A stretch of 64,000 nt of DNA from Chryseobacterium jejuense (GCF_017877355.1 NZ_JAGIPR010000002.1:186001-250000); one strand, 5' to 3'. Shown: positions 1 to 9,265, counted from the stretch's first letter. The notes: a model not told the origin generated them from the letters alone. Translations and numbers: made by a program.

Positions 1-839
1 ATACAACGAAAGCACAGACTACTGTCAAAAATTTTTTAAAGGAATTTGAAAATGATACTAATTACAAAATTGAATTTGAATCAATAAACGATCGTTTTTT
101 TGAAGAATTATCCAGGTACTGCTTTATTGAAAGAGAAATAAAAAATAACTATTTTGCTAAGATTATTGCTGTATTGAAAACAATGCTCCGATTCTGTATT
201 AAGAAAGGATATCATAATAAAAGAGACTTTGAGGATTTTAAGGCTACGGAGCATGATATTGATATTATATACCTAACATTTGATGAGCTTTTAAAGTTAA
301 ATAATCATGATTTCGATAATGATAGACTAAGCCATGTTCGTGATTTCTATTGTATGGGTTGCTTTACAGGCTTAAGGTTTTCTGATTTAGCAAAGCTCCA
401 TCTAGCCAATATTTCGGAGGATCATATTGTACTATCTATACAGAAGACGAAAACACAAAATCATGCTATAAAGATAAATAAGTACGCTAAAGCGATTCTT
501 GATAAATATAAGGATACAATCTATGAGCCATTACCTTCAATTTCCCAACAGAAATTTAACGATTATATAAAGGAATGTTGTGAAAAGGCAGAGATTGATA
601 CAATGACAACTATAAATTGGTTTGTAGGTTCTAAAAAAGTTTCCAAAACAGTCCCCAAATTTGAGCTTATCAGTAGCCATACAGCCAGAAAGACCTTTAT
701 AACCAACTCTCTTCTATTAGGTATGGAACCAAAAGCAATTAAGAAGATTGCAAATATTAAGAAAGATGCTGTTTTGGATAAATATATGAAAGTTACTGAA
801 GCGTTTACTGATGATCAAATGGATAAAGCATGGAAATAA
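1..839 (+). CDS. Tyrosine recombinase (site-specific integrase), 5' end outside window
   Basis: The reading frame is open from the left edge, so the gene starts upstream and only about 279 C-terminal residues are seen. The part before base 174 still reads like an integrase SAM-like core-binding domain (VKNFLKEFE, then a helical stretch ending in AVLKTM). The catalytic domain shows the first Arg in TGLRFSDL, the HxxR box in SSHTARKTF and the Tyr nucleophile in LDKYMKV near the C-terminus. Enzymes of this family integrate and excise mobile elements at attachment sites, often in tRNA genes. It overlaps the next gene by 10 bp, so the two are probably co-transcribed. It is the likely mobility enzyme of the AT-rich element that follows. 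The call is secure; the target site is not known. Confidence 0.93.
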   Translation, partial: TTKAQTTVKNFLKEFENDTNYKIEFESINDRFFEELSRYCFIEREIKNNYFAKIIAVLKTMLRFCIKKGYHNKRDFEDFKATEHDIDIIYLTFDELLKLNNHDFDNDRLSHVRDFYCMGCFTGLRFSDLAKLHLANISEDHIVLSIQKTKTQNHAIKINKYAKAILDKYKDTIYEPLPSISQQKFNDYIKECCEKAEIDTMTTINWFVGSKKVSKTVPKFELISSHTARKTFITNSLLLGMEPKAIKKIANIKKDAVLDKYMKVTEAFTDDQMDKAWK

Positions 840-2245
840 ACAAGTTGAATTTTACGAGATATTTATATAATTCTGAAGTGGCTCAAGTCACTTTAAATGA
901 ATATTTCTATGAGAATGCTGGTGTTTTAAATATGCTTGAAAAGTATGAGGACATTTCTTATTTAGATTTATCCTCACAGTTTTTTTTCTTATACCGAGAG
1001 AGAGAAAAATTTATCCATAATAACAGTCATTTTTTAAATTCCAATTTACAACATTTACAATCTGTTTTTGGACTTTTAGTCACATATGAAGCCAAACTGT
1101 ATAATAAGGATGCCTCAGGTGTTTTTACGAAGTATGAATTGGCGAAAGGCGAATATTATTACCCAATTTCACTAACAGATTATTTTTTTCCAATCAAAGT
1201 TAATTTTGAATATGAAATAAAAAATATAAATGATGTAATTAATTATATCTATTTATTTCTAAGTATAGAAATCTTAAGAATAATAAATCTGATACTTCAG
1301 AGGTATCAAAGTTCTAATTACGGAAAATTAAGTTTGATGGGAAACTTTCAAAGTTTTAATGATAGAGAATTACTATTAATTTTTCCTTTTTTATTTAAAA
1401 ATTTAGATGAATTAAAGAATGAGATCAAGCAGATTTTTGAAGAACAAGAGTTTGAAACAATTTTTGATGAAAAATTCGAAATTTTAAAAAATAAATTTAA
1501 TAATATACTTGATGAAATTTCTCATAGAACAAAATATAACTATTTAAAATATTTCAATTTCTTTGAATTCAGAAAGAAAGGTTTGGATTTATATGATGAA
1601 AATGACGTAGTAGAAGAATATTTGAAAAGATTTAATTTCCCCCAAAAAGAAGCAGATTATTATATTACATTCTATAGAATATCGAATGATTTTCAGTTAC
1701 CTAATATTGATTTTTTACAGGATTTTGACCTAGAAATTAACATTGAAAATTCTTGGCTTATAAATGAAGCTTTTCCGTCAAAATTTAAAACTGCATCTAC
1801 AGAATCTCGTATAAAGACAATAGAAAACAGCTTGGGAAATCTAAGTCTGAAATCTAATTTGGAAATAATAATAGATACAAAAGAAGTCATAAAATTATTC
1901 GATAAATTTATTGATTTAACATTCTCTGGTGTAAAGCAACCGGAATTTAAAAAAGTATTTTCAGAACTAGTTTATTTTATAAAAAATGAAAATGCTATTG
2001 AATTACCCAAAATACAGAAAATGGATATTGAGGATATAAAATATTTTATGGGCTTTTTTGATTATTTTAAAGGGAAAATTTTCAATTATAAAATTAAAGA
2101 ACTGAAGACTTTACTTCTTATCATATCTGATCAGATTGACCATTTTGAAAACTCTAGTATAGATAAGGCACATTTAAGAAACTTTAAATTAACAAAAGAA
2201 AAGATAAGGATACTAAATTCAACAGTCCCAATAGAATTTTTATAA
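830..2245 (+). CDS. Uncharacterised 471-residue protein downstream of the integrase
   Basis: I do not recognise this protein. It is rich in Phe, Tyr, Asn, Lys and Ile, looks largely helical, and has no signal peptide, membrane segment or obvious catalytic motif. Its start codon lies inside the end of the integrase gene, so translation is probably coupled and the protein belongs to the element. Integrase-linked proteins of this kind are often accessory recombination or defence cargo, but nothing in the sequence decides between these. A terminator-like hairpin follows about 40 bp after the stop. Confidence 0.75.
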   Translation: MEINKLNFTRYLYNSEVAQVTLNEYFYENAGVLNMLEKYEDISYLDLSSQFFFLYREREKFIHNNSHFLNSNLQHLQSVFGLLVTYEAKLYNKDASGVFTKYELAKGEYYYPISLTDYFFPIKVNFEYEIKNINDVINYIYLFLSIEILRIINLILQRYQSSNYGKLSLMGNFQSFNDRELLLIFPFLFKNLDELKNEIKQIFEEQEFETIFDEKFEILKNKFNNILDEISHRTKYNYLKYFNFFEFRKKGLDLYDENDVVEEYLKRFNFPQKEADYYITFYRISNDFQLPNIDFLQDFDLEINIENSWLINEAFPSKFKTASTESRIKTIENSLGNLSLKSNLEIIIDTKEVIKLFDKFIDLTFSGVKQPEFKKVFSELVYFIKNENAIELPKIQKMDIEDIKYFMGFFDYFKGKIFNYKIKELKTLLLIISDQIDHFENSSIDKAHLRNFKLTKEKIRILNSTVPIEFL

Positions 2246-2282
2246 AATTCTAAAACCCCTTATAAATAAATACATTGAGTAT

Positions 2283-2317
2283 AAAATAGAGTCCCAAAAT
2301 TATGGGACTTTTATTTT
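2283..2317 (+). terminator. Hairpin terminator after the integrase operon
   Basis: AGTCCC and GGGACT pair around an 8-nt loop, the stem is extended by AAAATA/TATTTT, and the right arm is T-rich. It sits about 40 bp after the 471-residue gene. Confidence 0.6.
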
Positions 2318-2372
2318 GCAGTCTTTTGATGATGAACTTTGGCTTTAGAAAAACCAATAAAAGTAAATTAAA

Positions 2373-2654
2373 ATGTCAACACTACTTTATTCACATTCAA
2401 AAGGAGATTTAGAAAAGGCAGTAGAAATTATTCTTTCTAAAGCAAGCAACTTTATAATTCCTGAAAAGACAGCAGAAGATCAACCTGAAGATCTTATTTC
2501 TCAAACAGCAGCTTCGAAATTCTTGCACGTTTCAATTCCTACAATTATAGATTGGAGGAAAAACAAAAATCTTCCTCACTATAATTTTAGTGGCAGGTTC
2601 TATTATTCTAAAAAAGAGCTTTTAGAATATGGTCGAAATAATAGAAAACAATAA
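2373..2654 (+). CDS. Excisionase-like helix-turn-helix protein
   Basis: This 93-residue protein has a C-terminal MerR/excisionase-type winged helix (HTH_17 style) at about residues 42-90. It reads as an initial SQTAASKFL helix, a recognition part around STIIDWRK-like residues, then a wing and a YYSKKELLEYG helix. Proteins of this family bind DNA at attachment sites as recombination directionality factors or act as small regulators in Bacteroidota elements. It is the first gene of a replication block that continues with a small unknown gene and a helicase. The first 40 residues are not recognisable. Confidence 0.75.
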   Translation: MSTLLYSHSKGDLEKAVEIILSKASNFIIPEKTAEDQPEDLISQTAASKFLHVSIPTIIDWRKNKNLPHYNFSGRFYYSKKELLEYGRNNRKQ

Positions 2655-2663
2655 TTCAGGGCA

Positions 2664-2930
2664 ATGAAAGATTTACATCAGTTGATCAGAGAATTAGATT
2701 CGTTGCCTGATAATTTTAAGAGAAAACAGTATTTAGAAGACTTAGTAAAAGATCAAAATCTCCCAAAACATCACAATCGAAGAATAGCATGTAATATTCT
2801 TATTGAGGATAATTTTATAGAAAAGTATTACAGAAAGAATATTATTGAATTGCTAAAAGAGAAGTTTCAAAAGAGGATTATTCAAGTCAATTTATTGATA
2901 TGGAGAATTTTAAAATTTTATAAAAGATGA
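2664..2930 (+). CDS. Small unknown protein of the element (88 aa)
   Basis: A basic, helical 88-residue protein with no recognisable domain. It starts 9 bp after the HTH gene, and its stop overlaps the start of the helicase gene by 4 bp (ATGA), so all three are read as one operon. The tight packing is the main support for it being real. Confidence 0.6.
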   Translation: MKDLHQLIRELDSLPDNFKRKQYLEDLVKDQNLPKHHNRRIACNILIEDNFIEKYYRKNIIELLKEKFQKRIIQVNLLIWRILKFYKR

Positions 2931-4165
2931 ATGAAAAAATTCCTTACCTCAGAATAGGAACCGTATATCACAAAACAGTTGAAAAACCTCTTATATCAGG
3001 AGATACTATATCAATTTTGGTTAAATGGACCAGAGAGGCAATTATAAATGATCATGGTAAAAGTTATATAGCAAAAGTTCCTAAATATGATGGCTTTTGC
3101 TGTGTTCCAAGCCATTTGAGTTATCAAAAAATAATTGCAGGATTTTACAATATATATAATGAAATGCCTGTGAAAATTTTTGAGGGTGAAACGGATGTTG
3201 AATCGTTAAAGCGATTAACTCCCTTTTCAATAGAGTTTATGAAACATATTTTCGCAGAACAGATTGAATTGGGTTTTGATTATCTTAAAATTCTTCTTGA
3301 AAGTCCTACACAAATATTACCAATTCTTTGTCTGGTAAGTAAGGAGCGATCTACGGGAAAATCGACATTTATAAAATGGCTAAAAGCAATCTTTGGATTG
3401 AATATGACTTATATTAAAGGAGACTCTTTTGCAAGTCCATTTAATGCTGATTGGGCAGCCATGTTACTTGTAGCAATAGATGAAGTTTTCTTTGATAAAA
3501 AAGAGATTACTGAACGCCTAAAATACCTTTCAACAACGAATAAAGATAAAATAGAAGCTAAAGGAAAAGACCGTGAGGAAGTCGATTTTTTTGCAAAGTT
3601 CGTACTCTGTTCGAATAACGAGGATTCTTTTATACAAATTGATGAAAATGAGATAAGGTTCTGGATTATAAAAATTAGTCCAATTAAATCTGAAAATACG
3701 GAGTTTCTGGATAGCCTTATTAAAGAAATACCTTATTTTCTAAGATTTCTATTTGAAAGGAAGTTCTATTCTGAAAAGAAAACTAGAATGTGGTTTTCTA
3801 AGGAAGAAATAAGAACAAAAGCCCTGCAAAAACTTGTCTGGAGAAGTAATAATAAGTTGGAATCCAAAGTGATTGAACTTTTTCATGAACTTTTTGAAAC
3901 TGTAGAAGATTTGGAAGTTAACGTGATTCCTGCGGATGTTCTAAATATGTTGAATAAGATGTTTAAAAATTCTTATTGGGTAATAAATGATATCAGAAAA
4001 CTCCTTAAAGAATCCTGGAACCTAGAGCCTCAGAAAAACTCTTTAGCCTATATTAAATATGATCTCGATCATGGTGGGAGCTTTTATCAGCAAAACCGTA
4101 TTGGTAGGTATTTTACAATAAACAAAAAATTTATTTCTGAAAAATTTGATGAATTGATGAATTAA
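2927..4165 (+). CDS. P4-type primase-associated helicase (DUF5906-like ATPase)
   Basis: A 412-residue protein with a Walker A motif (RSTGKSTF, around residues 138-146) and a Walker B region (LLVAIDEVFF) about 40 residues later, the arrangement of superfamily 3 / D5-N type helicases of phages and mobile elements. The C-terminal part looks like a winged-helix tail. In Bacteroidota mobilisable elements such a helicase usually works with a separate primase to replicate the excised circle; here the Toprim primase is the next gene. The start overlaps the previous gene by 4 bp. Assignment to DUF5906 is from memory of the family; the ATPase call rests on the motifs. Confidence 0.82.
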   Translation: MNEKIPYLRIGTVYHKTVEKPLISGDTISILVKWTREAIINDHGKSYIAKVPKYDGFCCVPSHLSYQKIIAGFYNIYNEMPVKIFEGETDVESLKRLTPFSIEFMKHIFAEQIELGFDYLKILLESPTQILPILCLVSKERSTGKSTFIKWLKAIFGLNMTYIKGDSFASPFNADWAAMLLVAIDEVFFDKKEITERLKYLSTTNKDKIEAKGKDREEVDFFAKFVLCSNNEDSFIQIDENEIRFWIIKISPIKSENTEFLDSLIKEIPYFLRFLFERKFYSEKKTRMWFSKEEIRTKALQKLVWRSNNKLESKVIELFHELFETVEDLEVNVIPADVLNMLNKMFKNSYWVINDIRKLLKESWNLEPQKNSLAYIKYDLDHGGSFYQQNRIGRYFTINKKFISEKFDELMN

Positions 4166-4350
4166 TTGATAGTGAAAAGAAAATCAATAAGTTAATATTC
4201 ATCAAACTTCTCATCAAATCTTTAAACCCAATTTTTTGATGAAGAAATGATGAGATGATCTACTAGAATTTGATGAGTTGATGAGAATCTGATGAGAGTG
4301 TAAGGTATTGTATTTTAATTTTTTACAGATGTTTCTCATCAATTCATCAA
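4146..4350. repeat. Cluster of TGATGA / TCATCA repeats (candidate replication origin or operator)
   Basis: The gap between helicase and primase, and the helicase 3' end, hold about ten copies of TGATGA or its complement. They occur as paired blocks at about 4146-4162, 4199-4219, 4236-4259, 4269-4295 and 4333-4350, in both orientations and often as TTGATGA or TGATGAG. The rest of the gap is AT-rich. Iteron-like repeats beside helicase and primase genes often mark an origin; autoregulation of the primase is the alternative. The repeats are seen directly, the function is inferred. Confidence 0.55.
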
Positions 4351-4384
4351 AAAAACACAAGAATTTAACCCAGCTTTTTAGATT

Positions 4385-5227
4385 ATGAATTGTAAGCAAT
4401 TTAACTCAATAAAATTGGAAGAGATTCTTTCTTCCTTGGGATATCATCCCACCAAACAAAGTCAAAAAGAATTATGGTTTTTAAATCCTTTCGGAGACGA
4501 AACTCAAGCTTCCTTTAAGATAGATATTAATAAAAATCAATGGTTCCTGTTTTCCGATGGGATAGGAGGTAATAATATTGATTTCGTTAGGAGATATCTT
4601 AATTGTTCTGTGAAAGAAGTGCTATCGTGGGCAGGTGAACGAAATTTTTTTTCTTTTCATCAGCAAACGGATATTCTTGAGCCAACATATAAAATAAATG
4701 AAGTTTCAGAACTTCAAAATTGGAATCTTAAGAAATATTTAAAAGAGAGAGGACTATCAAGTAAAATATATAGGTATCTACATGAAGTCAAATTTATAAT
4801 GAACGGTAAAAAACTGTATGCCATTGGTTTTAAAAATGACTCAGGAGGATGGGAGTTTCGAAACTCTTTTTTCAAAGGTTCGATATTGAAAAAAGATATT
4901 TCACTAATTAAAAATGGATGTCAAAATGTCTGTGTTTTTGAGGGGTTCATTGATGCGCTTTCTTATATAGAAAAACAAGACCTTTTGGATGTTGATATAC
5001 TTGTTTTGAATTCAGTTTCATTAATTAATAAAGCAATAGAAACTTTAAAAAACTACAATAAGATCTCTTTATTTCTTGATAATGACAAGGCTGGAATTAA
5101 GTGTAAAAATGAGTTTATTACTTCCTTTCCAGAGGCATTGGATTACTCTCATATTTATCAAAACTATAAGGATTTAAATGAGTATATAACTCATGAAAAA
5201 CCGCAAATTATTAGGGTGGTTAAATAG
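4385..5227 (+). CDS. Toprim-domain DNA primase
   Basis: A 280-residue protein. The N-terminal 90 residues resemble the zinc-ribbon fold of DnaG-type primases (WFLNPFGDETQASFKI, then FSDGIGGNNIDFVRR) but lack the zinc-binding CHC2 cysteines. A Toprim domain follows, with its Glu in VFEGFIDALS and its DxD in FLDNDKAG. This compact primase type is typical of Bacteroidota plasmids and integrative elements and would prime replication of the element together with the upstream helicase. The repeat-rich gap lies directly upstream and a candidate oriT directly downstream. Confidence 0.85.
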   Translation: MNCKQFNSIKLEEILSSLGYHPTKQSQKELWFLNPFGDETQASFKIDINKNQWFLFSDGIGGNNIDFVRRYLNCSVKEVLSWAGERNFFSFHQQTDILEPTYKINEVSELQNWNLKKYLKERGLSSKIYRYLHEVKFIMNGKKLYAIGFKNDSGGWEFRNSFFKGSILKKDISLIKNGCQNVCVFEGFIDALSYIEKQDLLDVDILVLNSVSLINKAIETLKNYNKISLFLDNDKAGIKCKNEFITSFPEALDYSHIYQNYKDLNEYITHEKPQIIRVVK

Positions 5228-5275
5228 CAAGACGGAACTGGGCTTTATGCCCTGTTCAGTCTTGCCCTACGGGGT
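5227..5275 (+). other. Candidate origin of transfer (oriT) hairpin
   Basis: Two 17-nt arms (5227-5243 and 5249-5265) match at 15 of 17 positions around a 5-nt loop; the outer 7 bp GCAAGAC/GTCTTGC are perfect. A GC-rich tail CCCTACGGGG follows in a very AT-rich setting. The hairpin stands directly upstream of the mobilisation genes, where relaxase recognition hairpins normally lie with the nick site just 3' of the repeat. It starts at the primase stop codon, so a terminator role is possible, but no T tract follows the right arm. Confidence 0.6.
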
Positions 5276-5276
5276 T

Positions 5277-5299
5277 AAAAAATTGATAATCAATTTTTT
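5277..5299. promoter_or_regulatory. Perfect 11-bp-arm palindrome upstream of the mobilisation genes
   Basis: AAAAAATTGAT and its exact complement ATCAATTTTTT flank a single central base. It lies between the oriT-like hairpin and the accessory mobilisation gene, so it may bind that protein or act as a terminator for the primase transcript. An imperfect repeat CATATT-atg-AATATG follows at about 5326-5340. Confidence 0.45.
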
Positions 5300-5391
5300 A
5301 CAATTTATTCGCCACTTTTTTTAACATATTATGAATATGTATTTTTTATAATGTGTTGATTGTCAAATGTAAATAATATAATACACACTAT

Positions 5392-5844
5392 ATGGAATCA
5401 AAAAAATCACAAAATAGCACACTTGCAATTTCTCACGCAGATAGTAAAGATTTGGAAAGGTTTTGTCAAAAAATTGGGATTACAAAAAAAGAATATATAC
5501 GCCTATCTCTAAATTATTTTCGCCGTTATGGAATAGATCCTATGATAAATGAAAATCCTCATTCAGAGGTCACAAAAATATTAAAAAGGGTTGAAGATTT
5601 ATTTGCATTTGGGAAAGCCCAGGAAACAAAAATTTTACTTCCATTTTTGAAAAGAATTGAAGAATTATTTCAAACAATAAAGGGGGAAAATGAACAAGAA
5701 CAAATTAATTTAAAAATTATTTTATACATCTTATGTATTAAAGATTCCGAGAAATCCAACATTCCGAAAGTTGCAGAATTGTTTAAAAACAGATATGAGT
5801 TTATTGAGAATTTTGTAAATGAAAAAATCCCAAATGCACATTAA
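5392..5844 (+). CDS. Accessory mobilisation protein, BfmA/BtgA family
   Basis: A 150-residue protein whose N-terminal half matches the ribbon-helix-helix style of Bacteroides BfmA/BtgA mobilisation proteins: a strand near STLAISHAD, then a helix DLERFCQKIGITKKEYIRLS ending in YFRRYGIDP. The second half is helical. Such proteins bind oriT and recruit the relaxase in the relaxosome. The gene follows the candidate oriT and overlaps the relaxase start by 26 bp, as expected for a mob operon. Confidence 0.75.
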   Translation: MESKKSQNSTLAISHADSKDLERFCQKIGITKKEYIRLSLNYFRRYGIDPMINENPHSEVTKILKRVEDLFAFGKAQETKILLPFLKRIEELFQTIKGENEQEQINLKIILYILCIKDSEKSNIPKVAELFKNRYEFIENFVNEKIPNAH

Positions 5845-6607
5845 AATTCTCGGTGGTGGTAATAGTACTTATGCTAACACAGGAAGTTGCGGAGCACTTG
5901 TAAATTACTTACAACATGAAGACTATAAAATGATCTTTGATAATCAGCCTATCAATCATTTTTTTTCTTTGACAAGCGATAATGTGCCTCCCGATGAAGT
6001 ACAAATTAGTATAGATCAGAACAAAGCAAAGCTTTGCAAAGATGATTCAAAGTTTTTTAGTGTTGTTGTTTCTCCAAGTCCTGATGAGATTAAAAACCTG
6101 GGTGACAACGAAAATGAAAGAATTGAAAATTTAAAAAGCTTTGTTCGGCAGGAAGTAATGCAATCTTACGCAGAAAACTTCAATAAAAATTTAAATAACG
6201 AGGATATCATGTTCTATGGTAAAATACACAGAGAAAGAGGTAGCGAGAGTAACGAAGACTTGCATGCTCATATCATTATTAGTAGAAAGACTATTGATAA
6301 TAAAATAAAAATTAGTCCACAAACTAATCACAAGAATACTCAAAACGGGAAAGTTAAGGGTGGATTTAATAGAAAAGAATTTATGAATAAATGTGAAGTT
6401 TCATTTGATAAAAGGTTTCAATATCAAAGAAAATTTGAAGATAGTTTTGAGTATAAAAATGCTTTAAAGAATGGTTCTTTTGAATCTAAACAAAAGGCTT
6501 TTCAAAAAGCAGCAGAAATAAAGTATAATGAAGATACAAAAAAGCAAAACAGACCTAGAGAAATCAATCAAAAGATTGTTATAACCACTCAAAAAATAAA
6601 AAGATAA
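5819..6607 (+). CDS. Relaxase / mobilisation protein (DUF5712-like)
   Basis: A 262-residue protein beginning in the HIKILGGGNSTYANTGSCGALVNYL style of Bacteroidota MobB/DUF5712 proteins. The metal-binding histidine motif HAHIIISR follows FYGKIHRERG; these residues coordinate the metal in the relaxase active site, which nicks one strand at oriT. A second possible start, Met at 5834, gives a shorter N-terminus and reduces the overlap with the upstream gene. The stop overlaps the start of the coupling-protein gene at base 6607. The basic, Gln- and Lys-rich C-terminus fits DNA binding. Confidence 0.78.
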   Translation: MKKSQMHIKILGGGNSTYANTGSCGALVNYLQHEDYKMIFDNQPINHFFSLTSDNVPPDEVQISIDQNKAKLCKDDSKFFSVVVSPSPDEIKNLGDNENERIENLKSFVRQEVMQSYAENFNKNLNNEDIMFYGKIHRERGSESNEDLHAHIIISRKTIDNKIKISPQTNHKNTQNGKVKGGFNRKEFMNKCEVSFDKRFQYQRKFEDSFEYKNALKNGSFESKQKAFQKAAEIKYNEDTKKQNRPREINQKIVITTQKIKR

Positions 6608-8526
6608 TGGAAAATGGTTTTATTAAAAGTATGATGATCTTGTTTATACTCATGATTATCGTTTTGTCAGTGTTTTATGGCGTAAAAATCCTCTATGAAA
6701 TTAATTTTGGTGGTTGGATTTATGGATTTAAAATTGTAAAAAGTATAATATTGAGCCCTAATAATATTAATTCATTAAAATTATGGAATTTGGCTTTTTG
6801 CATAGTAATGGAACTATTGATTTATTGGATTGAGTTATTTTTTCTTAAATTGATTTTTCCATCTTTAGTGCCTGTTTATAAAAAGTACACGGATTTTATT
6901 TTTTATCCTATCCGCCCTTTATTTACTAAATTTTCATTATTTAATTTTTCAAATAGCGTTATTACAAAGAAATCTACAATTGAAGAAAATAGTACAACAG
7001 TTGATTTAGAATTAATGAATGATGGAAAACTTACAATTCCTAATCCTTATAGGGGAATTTTAGTGATTGGTGGAGCAGGATCGGGAAAATCTGAAAGTAT
7101 TGCAGTTCCATTAATCCGTGAATTTTCTAAACTTGATTTTACAGGTATTGTTTATGATTTTAAATTTCCTGCATTATCTGATGAAGTAGAAACATTCTAT
7201 AGAAATAAGCCAGTAAAGCATTTTGTTTTGAATCTTAATAATGCCGAAAGAACTCATAGAGTAAATCCGTTACACCCTAAATATATGCCACATGTAGCTT
7301 ATGCCCGGGAGTATGCAACTGCTATCATAAAAAACTTAATGAAAGAAAGTATCAAAAGGGAAGATTTTTGGAGTAGATCAGCGACTGATCTGTTAACAGC
7401 CTGTATTTGGTATATGAAACAAAATCATCCTCATTTTTGCGATTTACCTCACATCTTTAGTTTAATCACTTCAGACCATAAGAAATTAATTGAATTATTA
7501 TCGAAGCATGATGAAACAAGAGATATGATAATTTCATTGGCTACAGCTTTAGAGAGTGGAGCAGGAGAACAAATTGCAGGAGTAGTTGGAAGTCTTCAGG
7601 GGGCAATATCACAAATAAATACGCCTGAATTTATGTACATTTTTGGAGCGGATGAATTTAGTTTAGATGTTAATGATCCCAATAATCCAATAGTCCTAAC
7701 AGTGGGTAGTAACCCAACCATTGCCGGTGCTTTATCTCCTTTATGTTCTTTGGTTATTACTGTAGCATCCAAGCAAATGAATACACCTGAGAGACAAAGT
7801 TCTTTTATATTATTGGATGAGTCTCCAACTGTGTTTATTCCAAATATTGAGGTTGTTCCGAATACAGGAAGAAGTAATAAAATTTCAACAGTATTATTTT
7901 GTCAAGATCTTTCACAACTTAATGATAACTACGGAAAAGAGAAAGCAGAAGTATTATTTGCAAGTTGCCTTAATCATTTTTATGGTAGAGTTGCTAGTTC
8001 TCATACTGCGGATATATTAAGTAAGCAATTTGGAAAAGAAGATAAATATTTTGAGAGTAAAAATACGTCTCGTAGCACAAAGAATATTTTAATTAAAAAT
8101 TATGGTAAAACTTATGCTGTACAAGAAAGAGAAATCTTTAGAAATTCAGAGTTTATGAATTTACCAGTGGGAGTTTTTATTGGGAAGATATCAGATAGTT
8201 CCAGACCTTTTTTCTACGAAAAATTTAAAACAGTTAATCCACGGCAGAAAGAAAAAACTATTAATAATCTTCCACAGCATAGTAGAACTGATATCTCAAA
8301 TTTTTATAAGGCTGTTAAAGCTGATATTTCTGATATTTTTAATGGTATAAAGAGTCATTCTACAGAAGCAATTGATATTATACCTAAAAAGATCGAGAAA
8401 ATTGAAAAAGATCAGATTGTCGAAGAAACTCAAAATTCAGATAATTCTCATGCAGAGACTTCGGATAATTCAAATGGGAATATTGATGATGAACTAACAA
8501 GATTGTGGAATAATTTAAAGAATTAA
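6607..8526 (+). CDS. VirD4/TraG-type conjugative coupling ATPase
   Basis: A 639-residue protein with two or three N-terminal membrane segments (about residues 5-30, 55-85 and around 90-100). A Walker A motif GGAGSGKSES at about residues 155-164 and a Walker B region FILLDESP at about residues 400-407 follow. A TraM-recognition region follows (FCQDLSQLNDNYG), and the C-terminal tail is acidic. Coupling proteins link the relaxase-DNA complex to a type IV secretion channel. No mating-pair genes are visible in the window, so the element probably borrows a channel, which fits a mobilisable element. It overlaps the relaxase gene by one base. Confidence 0.9.
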   Translation: MENGFIKSMMILFILMIIVLSVFYGVKILYEINFGGWIYGFKIVKSIILSPNNINSLKLWNLAFCIVMELLIYWIELFFLKLIFPSLVPVYKKYTDFIFYPIRPLFTKFSLFNFSNSVITKKSTIEENSTTVDLELMNDGKLTIPNPYRGILVIGGAGSGKSESIAVPLIREFSKLDFTGIVYDFKFPALSDEVETFYRNKPVKHFVLNLNNAERTHRVNPLHPKYMPHVAYAREYATAIIKNLMKESIKREDFWSRSATDLLTACIWYMKQNHPHFCDLPHIFSLITSDHKKLIELLSKHDETRDMIISLATALESGAGEQIAGVVGSLQGAISQINTPEFMYIFGADEFSLDVNDPNNPIVLTVGSNPTIAGALSPLCSLVITVASKQMNTPERQSSFILLDESPTVFIPNIEVVPNTGRSNKISTVLFCQDLSQLNDNYGKEKAEVLFASCLNHFYGRVASSHTADILSKQFGKEDKYFESKNTSRSTKNILIKNYGKTYAVQEREIFRNSEFMNLPVGVFIGKISDSSRPFFYEKFKTVNPRQKEKTINNLPQHSRTDISNFYKAVKADISDIFNGIKSHSTEAIDIIPKKIEKIEKDQIVEETQNSDNSHAETSDNSNGNIDDELTRLWNNLKN

Positions 8527-8529
8527 AAA

Positions 8530-9072
8530 ATGAAAGGATTTTATATATATATGTTTTTAAATAAAGAGAATCAGCCTCTTTATATCGGCTTAACCACTAA
8601 TTTAATAGGAAGGATTGAGGATAACCATTTTAAGCTTGTTAGTACAGGATTAGATGAGAGTTGTCTTAATGAAATTTCAAATATACTTTATCATGAATGC
8701 TTATCCTCTGAAGATATGAAGATAAAAGAAAGATTTTTGATAAATAAATTAAATCCTAAATATAACATCTCTTTTAATTCGAATAATGAGTTTTCATTTG
8801 ACATTAATATAGATTGGTATTCTTATGATGAATTTGAAACGAGAATGAGACTGAAAAAATATGAAAAATTCTCTTTAGAAATTCAAAATATACTACTATC
8901 ACAAGACTCTTTAGATTATTCGAAAACAACTAATGCAAAAATTTCGAATGAAGCTAATAATTTATTAAAGAGAATTTCATTTTCATCTGGCATTCCTGGA
9001 TATAAAATTATTAGTAGCTTAATCATTGACTTTTATAATAAACATATTGAAGATTTTAGAATTGAAGTTTAA
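8530..9072 (+). CDS. GIY-YIG nuclease-domain protein
   Basis: A 180-residue protein. The first 85 residues show the GIY-YIG core: FYIYMF in place of GIY, LYIGLT for YIG, the conserved Arg in NLIGRIEDNHF, and the Glu with the final Asn in KERFLINKLNPKYN. The C-terminal half may be a DNA-binding tail. It starts 3 bp after the coupling-protein gene and is the last gene of the mob operon, before a strong terminator. It could be an element-borne homing-type or defence nuclease; the target is unknown. Confidence 0.75.
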   Translation: MKGFYIYMFLNKENQPLYIGLTTNLIGRIEDNHFKLVSTGLDESCLNEISNILYHECLSSEDMKIKERFLINKLNPKYNISFNSNNEFSFDINIDWYSYDEFETRMRLKKYEKFSLEIQNILLSQDSLDYSKTTNAKISNEANNLLKRISFSSGIPGYKIISSLIIDFYNKHIEDFRIEV

Positions 9073-9077
9073 ATGAA

Positions 9078-9112
9078 AAAAACCTCTATTATAAAGTATA
9101 ATAGAGGTTTTT
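9078..9112. terminator. Strong bidirectional terminator after the mob operon
   Basis: A perfect 16-bp stem (arms 9078-9093 and 9097-9112) with a 3-nt loop, A-rich on the left and T-rich on the right. It works for both strands and separates the mob operon from the convergent TraM-like gene. Confidence 0.85.
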
Positions 9113-9265
9113 AACAAATAAAGGAACTGTTCAGACTCATAATCCTGCCGAAGCTGTTCAGATTATATTTGTCCTGTCCCTTTTGTAAATATAAATACAT
9201 TTTATCAAAGAAACAATTTTTTCAGTCGTCACTTCCTCAGACTGCCCGTTTTTTCAAAACGATTG

